A DNA stretch of 40,650 nt from Chloroflexota bacterium (GCA_021789855.1 JAJYIW010000005.1:1-40650), one strand, 5' to 3'; positions 1 through 8,494 are shown, counted from the stretch's first letter. The notes: generated by a model not told the origin, from the letters alone. Translations and numbers: made by a program.

Positions 1-248
1 CGAAGACCTTGTACGACGGACACACCCTGGTCTATGTAATTCTCCAACATGGCCTGGGCAAGCAAACGACTGGCATCCAGTTCGTTGGTGGCGATGATGA
101 AACGGCCCAGCGACCGTTTGGCGACCTGATCGCAAGCTGGGGAACAGGTACGACGGCCTATGGGTTTGATGGGGAACAGACGGACGCGACCGGGCTGACC
201 TACGATTACTCCCCTGGCTTTACGGCAACCGGAGCACGTCCAGCATGA
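1..248 (+). pseudogene. Remnant of an RHS/YD-repeat protein C-terminal core
   Basis: The reading frame is open from the left edge of the window to a TGA at 246-248, so the gene begins outside. It carries recognisable RHS pieces: LYDG near the start, then PFGDLIAS and YGFDGEQTDATGLTY. In intact RHS proteins the last motif continues into a conserved LRARYY-type strand, but here it changes to unrelated residues and stops after about 20 codons. Sequence between the LYDG box and the PFG box also looks rearranged. The 3' end overlaps the end of the convergent phosphatase gene by 29 bases. I read this as a degraded 3' end or orphan cassette, not a working gene. The family assignment rests on short motifs only. 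Confidence 0.55.
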
Positions 249-996
249 GGGGATAGATGGCCGGGTTGGCGGCCAGGACGCTGACCGGCGGCGTAAGGTG
301 GTGGGGCTGGCCAAACAGCTGCGAGACGACGCCCCCGGCCTCCTGGACGATCAGGCCGCCCGCGGCGATGTCCCAGGCATTGAGGCGGATTTCCCAAAAG
401 CCGTCCAGGCGCCCTGAGGCAACGTAGCACAAATCCAGGGCGGCCGAGCCGAGCCGGCGCACCCCCTGGGTGCGCTGGGTGAAGTGGTTGAAGAATTCCA
501 GGTTGTTGAGCGGGCTTTTCCATAGGTCATAGGGGAAGCCGGTTGCCAGCAAGCTGTGGATCAGGTCGGGCGTCGCGGAAACGTGGATGGGCTGGCCGTT
601 CAGCCAGGCGCCTTTGCCCTTTTCCGCGCTGAACATCTCGTCCCGCATGGGGTCGTAGACGGCGCCGAGCACCGCTTGCTGCCCTTCGGCGTAAGCCAAT
701 GAAACGCAAAAGAGGGGCAGGCTGTGGGCGTAATTGAGCGTGCCGTCCAGCGGGTCGGTGTACCAGCAATGATCCGCGTCCCCCTGTAGGTCGCCGCTTT
801 CCTCTGTCAGGATGCGGTGATTGGGATAGGCCTGGCGGATGGTGCGGATGATCAGCTCCTCGGAGCGGTGGTCGACCTCGGTGACCAGGTCGGTGACGCC
901 TTTGTGCTGGATGGTGTGTTCCTGTCCATAGCCATCGCGCAAGATTTCGCCGGCCTGGCGGGCCAGGGTTTCCAGTTCATCTAACGAGGGCGGCAT
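220..996 (-). CDS. Inositol monophosphatase family protein
   Basis: This 258-residue protein has the usual family length and every metal and substrate motif of the Mg-dependent IMPase/FBPase-like phosphatases: TEES at about 64-67 (E65/E66), DPLDGT at 81-86 and AWDIAAG at 207-213. It should hydrolyse a phosphomonoester such as inositol-1-phosphate in the cytoplasm; family members also act on fructose-1,6-bisphosphate or PAP, and the sequence does not decide between these. The ATG at 996 is preceded by AAGGAAG about ten bases upstream. It is the last gene of a minus-strand run, 76 bases after the HD gene, and may have its own promoter there. Confidence 0.88.
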   Translation of the reverse strand: MPPSLDELETLARQAGEILRDGYGQEHTIQHKGVTDLVTEVDHRSEELIIRTIRQAYPNHRILTEESGDLQGDADHCWYTDPLDGTLNYAHSLPLFCVSLAYAEGQQAVLGAVYDPMRDEMFSAEKGKGAWLNGQPIHVSATPDLIHSLLATGFPYDLWKSPLNNLEFFNHFTQRTQGVRRLGSAALDLCYVASGRLDGFWEIRLNAWDIAAGGLIVQEAGGVVSQLFGQPHHLTPPVSVLAANPAIYPLMLDVLRLP

Positions 997-1072
997 AGGA
1001 TTTGCTTCCTTGGGTAGCGAAGGGTAATTTTTTCATGGAGTTATTTTAACCGATGGAAGAGCGGCCTGGCCA

Positions 1073-1726
1073 TCAGGCTTCGCCCCGAATTTCCGCCTGA
1101 AGGCGCTGGAAGAAGCCGGCCAGGAACTGGTCGCGGGCGGCGGCGATATCCCGCGCTGTCTGGGTGTACAAGCGGTCTTTGATTTTGTTCAGCTTGAACA
1201 GGTACTCGTGGTAGGCGCTGTGCGGCTCGCCGGGTTCTTCCCGGCCGGTGCGCAGGAATTGTTGAGAGGGCTGCGTGTAAAACGGTTTGCCATCCAGGGC
1301 AGCATAGGCAATGACGCGGGCGACGCCGATGGCACCGAGCACGTCCAGCTTGTCTGCGTCAAACAGGATGCGGGCTTCCAGGGTGTGGGGCGGTTCAGAT
1401 TGATCGCGGAAGCGGTGGGCGCGGATGGCGTGCTGGACGGCGGCTATGCGACTGGCGGGCCAGCTTTCGGCCTGCAGCACCTGGCCGGCGAACTCGGCCG
1501 AGGAGTGGTGGTGGCTGGCGCGGTCCTCTTCCGCACCACCCGGCGAGCCACCAGGCGCAGCGCCCTGGGCATCATGCAGCAGGGCAGCGGCCCGGATGAT
1601 CTCAAGGTCGCCGCCTTCCATGGCGGCCAGGTGTTCGGCCATGGCGTATACGCGCAAGACGTGGTCGAAATCGTGAACAGGATCGGCCTGCGTGTACCAG
1701 GCGCGGGCTTCTTCGATGGTCGGCAT
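1073..1726 (-). CDS. HD-domain phosphohydrolase, YedJ-like
   Basis: The 217-residue protein shows the ordered metal ligands of an HD hydrolase: HDFDH at 18-22, LLHD at 49-52 and DADKLD at 123-128, followed by the GAIGVARV helix typical of the YedJ-type branch. Members hydrolyse phosphate esters or nucleotides, and the physiological substrate of this branch is not established. A glycine- and histidine-rich insert lies near residues 56-74. The start lies 4 bases after the stop of the 69-residue membrane gene, so the two are probably translated together. Confidence 0.8.
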   Translation of the reverse strand: MPTIEEARAWYTQADPVHDFDHVLRVYAMAEHLAAMEGGDLEIIRAAALLHDAQGAAPGGSPGGAEEDRASHHHSSAEFAGQVLQAESWPASRIAAVQHAIRAHRFRDQSEPPHTLEARILFDADKLDVLGAIGVARVIAYAALDGKPFYTQPSQQFLRTGREEPGEPHSAYHEYLFKLNKIKDRLYTQTARDIAAARDQFLAGFFQRLQAEIRGEA

Positions 1727-1730
1727 GGGA

Positions 1731-1940
1731 TTAAATCAGGCCTTTTAAGCTAATGGTGTGCAGGAAGTACCATGCGATCCATAAACCGCCCCCAATGATC
1801 AGCAAGGTCAGCACCAGGCTTAACAGGTGCCAGGCCAGGCGCAGGAGAAAGCGCAGCGCGCCGACGACGAGCATGATTCCCACGACCACCATCGCCAGTC
1901 GCAGGATCAGAGGAAAATGGGCTGGGTCAATCGACATCAT
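1731..1940 (-). CDS. Small hydrophobic membrane protein, 69 residues
   Basis: No family is recognised. The protein has two hydrophobic stretches (about residues 11-30 and 36-58), separated by an Arg-containing turn, which suggests a two-helix membrane hairpin. The gene is supported by context: its ATG lies inside the last codons of hutI (14-base overlap) and its stop is 4 bases before the HD gene. This is the pattern of a translationally coupled operon. No enzyme motif or cysteine is present. Confidence 0.6.
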   Translation of the reverse strand: MMSIDPAHFPLILRLAMVVVGIMLVVGALRFLLRLAWHLLSLVLTLLIIGGGLWIAWYFLHTISLKGLI

Positions 1941-3180
1941 AGCATATACCCTTCTTGATCACCTGGGTTACAAGGTTAGTGCCGAAGCGATAGCCCAGGT
2001 GGCGGTAATCGGAGACGCCCAGCAGGATCAGGTCGGCCTGCTTGCCCGTCTCGATCGAGCCGATGGCGCGGTCACGGCGGATAGCGGCAGCGGCATTGAT
2101 GGTGGCTGCGGCGATGGCCTGGGCGGGGGTCAGGCGCAGGGTCCGGCAGGCCAGGGCGATGACGAACTGCATGCTTTCACACCAGGCGGTGCCGGGGTTG
2201 AGGTCGGAGGCCAGGGCCAGCAGCCCGCCGGCGTCCAGGATTGCCTGGGCCGGGGTGTAGGCCGGCTCGGCCAGCCCAAAGGGGGTGCAGGGCAGGGCCA
2301 CCGCCACCGTGTCGCTGGCAGCGAGCGCCTGGATATCGGCCGGGGAGGTTTTCACCAGGTGGTCGGCCGAAACGGCGCCCAGGCTGGCCGCCAGGCTGGC
2401 TCCGCCGAGGTTGTCGAACTCGTCTGCATGAATTTTTAAAGGGAGCCCGGCGGCCCTGGCCGTTTCCAGGATGCGCCGCGACTGTTCCAGGCTGAAGGCG
2501 CCAGTCTCGCAGAATACGTCCACAAAGGGCAGCGGGCGTCCTGGGGCGTGGCTGCGCCACCACGCTGGCAGGGCTGGCAGCATAGCCTCGACGACCAGGC
2601 GGGTGTAGCCTTCCCCGTCACCCGGGTATTCCGGCGGGATAGCGTGCGCCGGCAAAAAAGTGGGCGCAATTTCCAGCGGCCCTTCCGCATCCAGGCGCAA
2701 AAGCGCGTCGAGCAGGCGCAGCTCAGCTTCCACGTCCAACCCATAACCGGTCTTGGCCTCGGCCGTGGTGGTGCCGTGGCGGAACATCGCAGCGGCGCGC
2801 CGGCGGGTCTGAGCCAGCAGGTCGGCGGGTTCCGCCTGGCGGGTGGCGCGGACGGTGGAGAGGATCCCCCCGCCGGCGGCCAATATCTCCAGGTAAGACT
2901 TGCCCTCCAGTCGCAGCTCAAACTCTGCCGCCCGGTCGCCGGCCCAGACCAGGTGAGTGTGGGGATCGACCAGTCCCGGCATGAGCACTTTCCCGCTGGC
3001 GTCCAGGCCGGGCTCGTGGGGGTAACGCTGTTTCAATACCTCACTCGGCCCGGCGTCCAGGATAGTTTCTCCCTGGATGAGCACCGCACCATCCGGAATG
3101 AGCCCCAGGCGCCCCAGGCTGCGTCCACGCTGCGGGCCGCCGGCCAGGGTCAAAAGCTGGGAAGCTGAATGGATCAACAT
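1927..3180 (-). CDS. hutI: Imidazolonepropionase
   Basis: HutI hydrolyses 4-imidazolone-5-propionate to N-formimino-glutamate, the third step of histidine degradation. The amidohydrolase metal motif PHTHLVWAGD is present, as are IHADEF, SADH and ASDLNPG, which supply the further ligands (His, Glu, His and Asp in order). The longest frame starts at 3204. I prefer the ATG at 3180 (417 residues) because an extended -10 box, TGGTATCAT, lies between the two candidates and ends 10 bases before 3180. There is no hutH, hutU or hutG nearby, so the gene is detached from the rest of its pathway. It heads the run hutI, 69-residue membrane protein, HD hydrolase. Confidence 0.93.
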   Translation of the reverse strand: MLIHSASQLLTLAGGPQRGRSLGRLGLIPDGAVLIQGETILDAGPSEVLKQRYPHEPGLDASGKVLMPGLVDPHTHLVWAGDRAAEFELRLEGKSYLEILAAGGGILSTVRATRQAEPADLLAQTRRRAAAMFRHGTTTAEAKTGYGLDVEAELRLLDALLRLDAEGPLEIAPTFLPAHAIPPEYPGDGEGYTRLVVEAMLPALPAWWRSHAPGRPLPFVDVFCETGAFSLEQSRRILETARAAGLPLKIHADEFDNLGGASLAASLGAVSADHLVKTSPADIQALAASDTVAVALPCTPFGLAEPAYTPAQAILDAGGLLALASDLNPGTAWCESMQFVIALACRTLRLTPAQAIAAATINAAAAIRRDRAIGSIETGKQADLILLGVSDYRHLGYRFGTNLVTQVIKKGICYDVD

Positions 3181-3190
3181 CTTAGCGCCA

Positions 3191-3199
3191 ATGATACCA
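3191..3199 (-). promoter_or_regulatory. Extended -10 promoter of hutI
   Basis: Read on the minus strand this is TGGTATCAT, a TGn extended -10 with one mismatch to TATAAT. It ends 10 bases before the ATG at 3180, leaving almost no leader and no ribosome binding site. No good -35 box is visible, as is common for extended -10 promoters. Confidence 0.4.
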
Positions 3200-3212
3200 T
3201 CCAATTAACCCG

Positions 3213-3240
3213 CATGCCGCCCCTTTTGTGGGGCGGCATG
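3213..3240 (-). terminator. GC-rich hairpin between the Rrf2 operon and hutI
   Basis: A perfect 11-bp stem (arms 3213-3223 and 3230-3240, CATGCCGCCCC paired with GGGGCGGCATG) encloses a 6-base loop. It lies 22 bases after the stop of the 85-residue gene and just before the hutI promoter, where a terminator is expected. No U-tract follows on the minus strand, so it is an atypical intrinsic terminator. Confidence 0.55.
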
Positions 3241-3262
3241 TGAAAGGACGGGATGATTTGAT

Positions 3263-3520
3263 TTAGTCCATCGTTTGGGTAGGAAGGTCCGGTAACAGGC
3301 GGAGATTGACTACCTGATCATCAAAGGCCAAAATGAGCCCGGACAGCTTCAAGCTGTGCAATTCTTTATCCGTAATGGTGTGGCTGATATCTCTATCCGG
3401 CAGGCGCCGGAAAGCGCCCGTATCGATATCCTGATACAATCCCCCACCCCAATCTACCATGGGGGTGCCATCTTTTTTCATAACCAGAAATTGGCGGTTA
3501 ACGGTTGAGCCAACTCCCAT
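3263..3520 (-). CDS. Hypothetical protein, 85 residues, downstream of Rrf2 regulator
   Basis: I do not recognise this protein. It is soluble, has no cysteine and no transmembrane segment, and mixes charged and hydrophobic residues as a small folded domain would. The ATG at 3520 is chosen because AGAGG lies five bases upstream; a GTG two codons earlier is the alternative. It starts 17 bases after the Rrf2-type regulator stops, so the two are almost certainly co-transcribed and may work together. A hairpin follows the stop. Confidence 0.65.
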   Translation of the reverse strand: MGVGSTVNRQFLVMKKDGTPMVDWGGGLYQDIDTGAFRRLPDRDISHTITDKELHSLKLSGLILAFDDQVVNLRLLPDLPTQTMD

Positions 3521-3537
3521 GTGCACCTCTGTTTGTG

Positions 3538-3993
3538 TTAATGGACCGTGGCGAGTTTCTCCGGTTCAAATATCTTTTGGAGGCTCTGCTTTTGCGTGAT
3601 GATCTGGCCGAAAGTCGCCTGGCGCAACCGCGCCACCAGGTTGGCCTGAGCGTCAGCCCAGACCGAATGCAGGACGCAGTTCGGCCCGAGGGGACAATCC
3701 GTCGTGCCAGCATTCGTGCACATATTTAAGGCTATTGGGCCATCAATGGCTTCGACCACATCTAAAACAGTGATTTCATGGGGATTGCGCGCCAGTGATA
3801 CGCCGCCCCGCGCACCGCGTGAGGTATGGATCAGGCCAGCAATCGACAATTGCGAGATAATCTTGGCCAAAAAAGATGGGGGAATGTGTTGCTGTTCCGC
3901 AATCTGGCTGGTTGAGGCCCGCTGTGAAGGGTCCAGTAAAGCCAGATAGATCATGGCGCGAAGAGCATAATCAGCCTGGCGTGTGATTTGCAT
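3538..3993 (-). CDS. Rrf2 family regulator with a three-cysteine Fe-S signature
   Basis: The 151-residue protein begins MQITRQADYALRAM, the hallmark Rrf2 N-terminus, and has a winged helix covering about residues 8-65 with SRGARGGVSLAR as the wing. Three cysteines at 92, 100 and 106 (C-x7-C-x5-C) match the Fe-S ligands of IscR/NsrR-type members, so it probably senses iron-sulfur status, oxidants or nitric oxide. The frame is open upstream to 4092, but the family start is at 3993, with TTAGAGGA about nine bases before it. It is divergent from the thioesterase gene, and an inverted repeat in its leader may be its own operator. Confidence 0.9.
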   Translation of the reverse strand: MQITRQADYALRAMIYLALLDPSQRASTSQIAEQQHIPPSFLAKIISQLSIAGLIHTSRGARGGVSLARNPHEITVLDVVEAIDGPIALNMCTNAGTTDCPLGPNCVLHSVWADAQANLVARLRQATFGQIITQKQSLQKIFEPEKLATVH

Positions 3994-4008
3994 AGAAGCT
4001 AATCCTCT

Positions 4009-4040
4009 AAATCGTAAAATAGGATAAAGTTTACCGATTT
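4009..4040. promoter_or_regulatory. Inverted repeat, candidate Rrf2 operator
   Basis: AAATCGTAAA (4009-4018) is mirrored by TTTACCGATTT (4030-4040) with one extra base in the right arm and an 11-base AT-rich spacer. It lies 16 bases upstream of the Rrf2 start and about 60 bases upstream of the thioesterase promoter. Rrf2 proteins commonly bind such dyads and repress themselves. Function is inferred from symmetry and position. Confidence 0.4.
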
Positions 4041-4102
4041 TTAGTTTATTCCAAATTGACTGGATGGGCAAGTGACAGAGGTCATCCATCATTTATGACC
4101 TT

Positions 4103-4132
4103 TTGCTATTCATCTTTTATTTGTGATATGAT
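4103..4132 (+). promoter_or_regulatory. Promoter of the thioesterase gene
   Basis: TTGCTA (4103-4108) and TATGAT (4127-4132) are separated by 18 bases, a good sigma-70-type pair. Transcription would begin near 4139, two or three bases before the ATG at 4142, so the mRNA would be leaderless or nearly so. No ribosome binding site is visible. Confidence 0.6.
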
Positions 4133-4141
4133 TAATCCGTT

Positions 4142-4570
4142 ATGCTTAATTTTCATTATATATACCCCATTCAAGTCCGTTTTGGTGACATCGATTCCCA
4201 GGGTCATGTAAACAATGCCCGTATCGTTACCTATTTTGAACAAGCTCGTATCTTTTACCTTAAAGAGTTATCCCTTTGGGATGGGGTGTCCTTCCTTGAT
4301 CTGGGGTTAATTGTGGCGGATGTGCATGTCGCATACAAGGCGCCGGTTCATCTTACCCAATCTGTCCAGGTCGGGATGCGCGTTTCCCGGCTAGGGAATA
4401 AGAGCATGACGATGGAATCTCAGCTTGAGGATTGCGATCAACATATTTTGCTGGCTACCAATGATACGGTCATGGTAGCTTATGATTACCACGAAAAAAA
4501 AAGCATTCCGATCCCGGATGACTGGCGCGAGAAGATTGCCCGATATGAAGGGATCCCGGCTCACTCTTGA
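4142..4570 (+). CDS. Acyl-CoA thioesterase, hotdog fold (4HBT/YbgC type)
   Basis: The 142-residue length and the motif RFGDIDSQGHVNNARIVTYF (residues 13-32) are those of single-domain 4-hydroxybenzoyl-CoA thioesterase-like enzymes. The Asp at 18 and the HVNN segment form the usual active-site loop and helix. It should release free acids from acyl-CoA thioesters in the cytoplasm; the chain preference cannot be read. It is divergent from the Rrf2 regulator and 16 bases ahead of the M42 peptidase. Its base composition is more AT-rich than that of most neighbours. Confidence 0.88.
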   Translation: MLNFHYIYPIQVRFGDIDSQGHVNNARIVTYFEQARIFYLKELSLWDGVSFLDLGLIVADVHVAYKAPVHLTQSVQVGMRVSRLGNKSMTMESQLEDCDQHILLATNDTVMVAYDYHEKKSIPIPDDWREKIARYEGIPAHS

Positions 4571-4586
4571 AGGGTTCAATATACTT

Positions 4587-5636
4587 ATGAAGCTTCCACC
4601 GGTCGATCCGACTTACCTGGTCAATTTCCTCACTGGCCTTTTAAATACCCCCAGCCCGACGGGCTTTACCGAGGCGGGAATCGATTATGTAGCACACGCC
4701 CTGGCGACGTATCCGGAGTTGGTGGCTGGCTACAACCGAAAAGGCGGCCTGAGGGTTGAATGGGCTGGCGCCAATCAGGGCTCGCGACGCGGGCTGACAG
4801 CGCATGTGGATACCCTGGGAGCGATGGTCAAGGAGATTAAACCGAACGGGCGGCTGCGGCTGACGCAGATCGGGAATTATGCCTGGAATGCCATCGAAGG
4901 CGAAGGCTGCACGGTCTACACCTCTGAGGGCGAAACTATCCGCGGCTCAATCTTGCTCTCGATGGCCTCCACGCATGTCTATGGGCCTCAAGTGAATGAG
5001 ACGAAACGGGATGCTGAAAATATCGAGGTACGCCTGGACGCACGTACCACCAGCCTGGAAGATACGGTGGCGCTGGGAATCGAAGTGGGTGATTTTGTGG
5101 CCCTTGACCCGCGAGTCGAAGTTGTGAATGGCTTTATCCGCTCACGCCACCTTGACGACAAGGCCTGCGTGGCCTGCCTGGTCTCAGCGGTGAAGAGCCT
5201 GAACGATGCCGGGTTGAAACCGGCCCACCCGGTCTTTATGCTGTTCAGCAACTATGAAGAGGTCGGACATGGCGCGGCCGCAGGTATTCCGGAAGACGTG
5301 GCTGAGCTGGTGGCGGTGGACATGGCAGCGGTGGGTGAAGGACAGACCTCCGACGAGTTTCATACCACCCTGTGCGCCAAAGACAGCGGCGGGCCGTATC
5401 ATTATGAGCTGAGCCGCCGCTTAAGGGATCTGGCCGAAGATTGCGGCATTGCCTATAATGTGGATGTCTACCCGTATTATGGGTCGGATGGCGAGGCGTT
5501 CTGGCGGGCTGGAGGCGATGTGGCGGTGGCCCTAATTGGCCCAGGGGTTGACGCTTCTCATAATTATGAGCGCACCCACCTGGAGGCATTGCTGGACACC
5601 ACGCGTTGGATCTTAGCCTACCTGTTAAGTGATTAG
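4587..5636 (+). CDS. M42 family metallopeptidase (NAGGN-system-like aminopeptidase)
   Basis: This is a 349-residue M42 dinuclear aminopeptidase. Ligands can be followed in order: H73 and D75 in TAHVDT, D190 in RHLDD, the EE pair at 224-225 in SNYEEVGHG, D245 in AVDM and H325 in ASHNYERTH. The opening (MKLPPVDPTYLVNFL, then TPSPTG) resembles the M42 subfamily named for osmoprotectant NAGGN clusters, but no NAGGN synthesis genes are in view. The frame extends upstream to 4482 inside the thioesterase gene. I chose the ATG at 4587, which follows AAGGG by about 12 bases and fits the family N-terminus. Confidence 0.88.
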   Translation: MKLPPVDPTYLVNFLTGLLNTPSPTGFTEAGIDYVAHALATYPELVAGYNRKGGLRVEWAGANQGSRRGLTAHVDTLGAMVKEIKPNGRLRLTQIGNYAWNAIEGEGCTVYTSEGETIRGSILLSMASTHVYGPQVNETKRDAENIEVRLDARTTSLEDTVALGIEVGDFVALDPRVEVVNGFIRSRHLDDKACVACLVSAVKSLNDAGLKPAHPVFMLFSNYEEVGHGAAAGIPEDVAELVAVDMAAVGEGQTSDEFHTTLCAKDSGGPYHYELSRRLRDLAEDCGIAYNVDVYPYYGSDGEAFWRAGGDVAVALIGPGVDASHNYERTHLEALLDTTRWILAYLLSD

Positions 5637-5670
5637 CTTTTAGGCGATCAACCCTTTAATCGCCTAAAAG
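5637..5670. terminator. Stem-loop after the M42 peptidase gene
   Basis: A perfect 12-bp stem (CTTTTAGGCGAT at 5637-5648 paired with ATCGCCTAAAAG at 5659-5670) with a 10-base loop starts directly after the TAG stop. It lacks a U-run on the plus strand: the uridines are in the 5' arm. It may still end transcription or protect the 3' end of the message. Confidence 0.5.
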
Positions 5671-5985
5671 GATGACCCACAATCCCTTAAAGTTTGGTAG
5701 AATCGAATAAGAGACTATATCAGTCTTGTCATATCGAGATAGGGCCTCTGGCCTCATAAGGCAGCGGAGGTCTTTAAAGGCAGGCAGGATCGATGCCTTT
5801 ATCGTCAAGCCGTTGCGTATCAGGAGATCTAGGGGATACGCAATTGTTATAATACAGGCAACCTGTTCCGGTGCGGTGAAGTGGCATGATGGCACTGTGA
5901 ATCTGAAAATGGGTAACGTCGCATCGATCATTGGTAAACGTAGAGGGGACAGGTTGGTGGTTGTAGAGTTGAGGAGGATTTAGCT
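5671..5985 (+). other. clpC upstream region and leader
   Basis: This 315-base stretch holds no convincing gene. Short frames on both strands lack ribosome binding sites and family resemblance. It contains a perfect extended -10 box at 5845-5853 and a possible second promoter upstream (TTGGTA at 5694-5699, TATATC at 5716-5721, spacer 16). I looked for the HrcA/CIRCE element and the CtsR heptamer repeat that often control clpC, and saw neither. Confidence 0.5.
5845..5853 (+). promoter_or_regulatory. Extended -10 promoter of clpC
   Basis: The sequence TGTTATAAT is a TGn extended -10 with a perfect TATAAT (5848-5853). No -35 box lies at the right distance. Transcription would begin near 5860, giving a leader of about 125 bases before the clpC start. 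Confidence 0.55.
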
Positions 5986-8484
5986 TTGGCTGGAATGGAG
6001 CGTTTTACCCAAAGGGCGCGGCACGTGCTCAGTCTGGCCCATCAAGAAGCGGAACGGATGCACCAGGATAAGATAGGCACGGAGCATCTCCTTTTATCCT
6101 TGATTCAGGAAGACGGGGGGGTCGCGGGCCGTGTGCTGCGCGATCTCGGCCTGGAGGCTGACCGGGTAAAAGAAATTATTGATCGCTTAAGTGGCACTGG
6201 GAATTATCATGGAGGAAAAATTGATCTGGCCCCTGGAACGCAACAGGTGCTGGAATTTGCCATAGAAGAAGCTCGCCGCATGGGTCACCATTACATCGGA
6301 ACAGAACACCTGCTTTTGGGGTTGGTCCGGTATGAAGATGGCCTGGCGATGGACGTCTTGCGTAAACTGGGGGTGACCCCAGAGCAGATTCGCCGCCAGA
6401 CTCGCCGGGTGCTGCAAGAGAGCAGCACGACCAATACTTCTCAGCTTCCGGCGCCTGGCGGTCGGCAGGAAAAATCGCAAAAAGAGCAGGCGGCTCGCCC
6501 GAAGACTCCCCTGGTGGACCAGCTGGCGGTGGATTTGACCTCCCTGGCCGAAGAAGGGAAATTGGACCCGGTGATCGGCCGGCAGATGGAAATCGAGCGG
6601 GTGATCCAGATCCTGGCGCGGCGGACTAAAAACAACCCGGCTTTGATCGGCGAACCCGGCGTGGGCAAGACGGCGATCGTGGAGGGCCTGGCGCAGCGTA
6701 TCCTGGAAGGGGATGTGCCGGCGCCCTTATTAGATAAGCGGGTCTTGCAGTTAGACGTGGGTTCGCTGGTGGCCGGCACCATGTACCGCGGCCAATTCGA
6801 GGAGCGCTTGAAGCGCGTGATCGATGAGCTGAAATCGTCCGGCGCGATCCTGTTTATCGACGAAGTGCATATGCTGGTCGGCGCTGGAGCGGCCGGTTCG
6901 TCGGTGGACGCGGCGAATATCCTTAAGCCGGCGCTTTCGCGCGGCGAGCTGCAGGTAATTGGCGCTACCACCCTGGATGAGTACCGGAAGCATATCGAAA
7001 GCGATTCGGCTCTGGAGCGGCGTTTCCAACCGATCATCGTCAATGAGCCCACCGTTGAGGAGACCATCGAAATACTACGCGGTATCCGCAGTGCCTATGA
7101 AGAGCATCACCGCCTGATCATTTCGGACGATGCCCTGGATGCGGCGGCTCACCTCTCGGCTCGTTATGTGACCGAGCGCTTCTTGCCCGATAAGGCCATC
7201 GATCTGATCGATGAGTCTTCATCTCGGGTGCGCATGTATAAAAGCCCGGCTGCCAAGACTACCAAGGAGCTGATTAACCAGCTCCGCCAGGTGCGCCAGA
7301 ACCATGCCCTGGCGGTGGAAGATGGGCGTTATGACGATGCCCAGGAGCTGGTTGAGACTGAATCCGGGCTGGAGAACCAGCTTGAGCGCCTTCGCACCGG
7401 CTGGGATCGCAGCAACAGCCCGGTGGTGACCGCGGACGATATCGCTGAGGTGGTTTCGATGTGGACCGGCGTGCCGGTGATGCAAATTGCAGCGGAAGAA
7501 TCACAGCGCCTGCTCCAGATGGAGGATGAACTACGCAAAGCGATCATCGGCCAGGACGAAGCCATCCAGACGATCTCCAAGGCTGTACGGCGCGCCCGCG
7601 CCGGTTTGAAAGATCCTCGCCGGCCCATCGGTTCTTTTATTTTCCTGGGCCCGACAGGCGTGGGAAAGACCGAGTCGACTAAAGCCCTGGCGCGCTTCTT
7701 ATTCGGCAGCGAAGATGCGTTGATCCAGTTAGACATGTCCGAATTTATGGAACGCCATACGGTCAGCCGGCTGGTGGGGGCCCCGCCCGGGTACGTGGGT
7801 TATGAGGAAGCTGGCCAGTTGACGGAAGCTTTACGCCGCAGGCCTTATTCCATCGTGGTCTTTGACGAGGTCGAGAAAGCCCATCCTGAAGCGCACAACA
7901 TGCTCTTGCAGATCATGGAAGAGGGTCACCTGTCCGACGCTCGCGGGCGCAAGGTAGATTTCCGCAACGCCATTATTGTGATGACTTCGAATATTGGCGC
8001 GGATGTAATCAAACGCCAGACCTCGCTGGGATTTTCGCTGAAAAAAGACCAGGCAATGGAAGAGAAAGAGTCCTATGAAGAGATGCGCAAGAAACTGCTC
8101 GATTCGCTCAAGCGCGTCTTCCGCCCAGAGTTTATGAACCGGCTGGATGCGGTGGTGGTCTTCCGTGCATTGAACCAGGAAGACATCCAGAAGATTGTCA
8201 AGATCGAGCTGGACAAAGTGGCCAAGCGGCTGGAAGATCACGCGATCGTCCTGCACGCCACGCCCGAGGCGCTCGACCAGCTGGCCACCGAAGGTTACGA
8301 TCCTGAAATGGGCGCCCGGCCGTTGCGCCGGGTCATCCAACAAAAAGTGGAAGATCCGTTGTCGGATGCGCTCCTTTCCGGAACTTTCGAAGACGGTGAT
8401 TTTATCCTGGTCGATCTGAACGATAAAAAGGAAATCGAATTAAAACGGGGAGAAAAAGAAACCACGCAGCCAGAACCGGTGTAA
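5986..8484 (+). CDS. clpC: ATP-dependent Clp protease ATPase subunit ClpC
   Basis: ClpC is the hexameric AAA+ unfoldase that feeds proteins into ClpP. The 832-residue protein has two N-terminal Clp repeats (about 5-145), a first AAA module with Walker A GEPGVGKT at 222-229, a UVR-like middle segment (near 425-470) and a second AAA module with GPTGVGKT at 555-562 and the C-terminal D2-small domain. The start is TTG: GAGGAGG at 5971-5977 is eight bases before TTG 5986 but 17 bases before the first ATG at 5995. No clpP, mcsA, mcsB or ctsR is adjacent. radA follows after a hairpin. Confidence 0.95.
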   Translation: MAGMERFTQRARHVLSLAHQEAERMHQDKIGTEHLLLSLIQEDGGVAGRVLRDLGLEADRVKEIIDRLSGTGNYHGGKIDLAPGTQQVLEFAIEEARRMGHHYIGTEHLLLGLVRYEDGLAMDVLRKLGVTPEQIRRQTRRVLQESSTTNTSQLPAPGGRQEKSQKEQAARPKTPLVDQLAVDLTSLAEEGKLDPVIGRQMEIERVIQILARRTKNNPALIGEPGVGKTAIVEGLAQRILEGDVPAPLLDKRVLQLDVGSLVAGTMYRGQFEERLKRVIDELKSSGAILFIDEVHMLVGAGAAGSSVDAANILKPALSRGELQVIGATTLDEYRKHIESDSALERRFQPIIVNEPTVEETIEILRGIRSAYEEHHRLIISDDALDAAAHLSARYVTERFLPDKAIDLIDESSSRVRMYKSPAAKTTKELINQLRQVRQNHALAVEDGRYDDAQELVETESGLENQLERLRTGWDRSNSPVVTADDIAEVVSMWTGVPVMQIAAEESQRLLQMEDELRKAIIGQDEAIQTISKAVRRARAGLKDPRRPIGSFIFLGPTGVGKTESTKALARFLFGSEDALIQLDMSEFMERHTVSRLVGAPPGYVGYEEAGQLTEALRRRPYSIVVFDEVEKAHPEAHNMLLQIMEEGHLSDARGRKVDFRNAIIVMTSNIGADVIKRQTSLGFSLKKDQAMEEKESYEEMRKKLLDSLKRVFRPEFMNRLDAVVVFRALNQEDIQKIVKIELDKVAKRLEDHAIVLHATPEALDQLATEGYDPEMGARPLRRVIQQKVEDPLSDALLSGTFEDGDFILVDLNDKKEIELKRGEKETTQPEPV

Positions 8485-8494
8485 ACTCGCTGGT

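Noticed and set aside
1208-1753. A 181-codon plus-strand frame opposite the HD hydrolase
   Set aside because: The minus-strand frame has the full HD motif set. The plus-strand frame has none.
5656-5983. Two short frames, one on each strand, in the clpC leader
   Set aside because: Neither has a ribosome binding site or family likeness. They overlap the stem-loop and promoter elements, so the region is better read as non-coding.
5671-5985. CIRCE or CtsR operators ahead of clpC
   Set aside because: I looked for the CIRCE arms TTAGCACTC and GAGTGCTAA and for CtsR heptamer repeats, and found no acceptable match.
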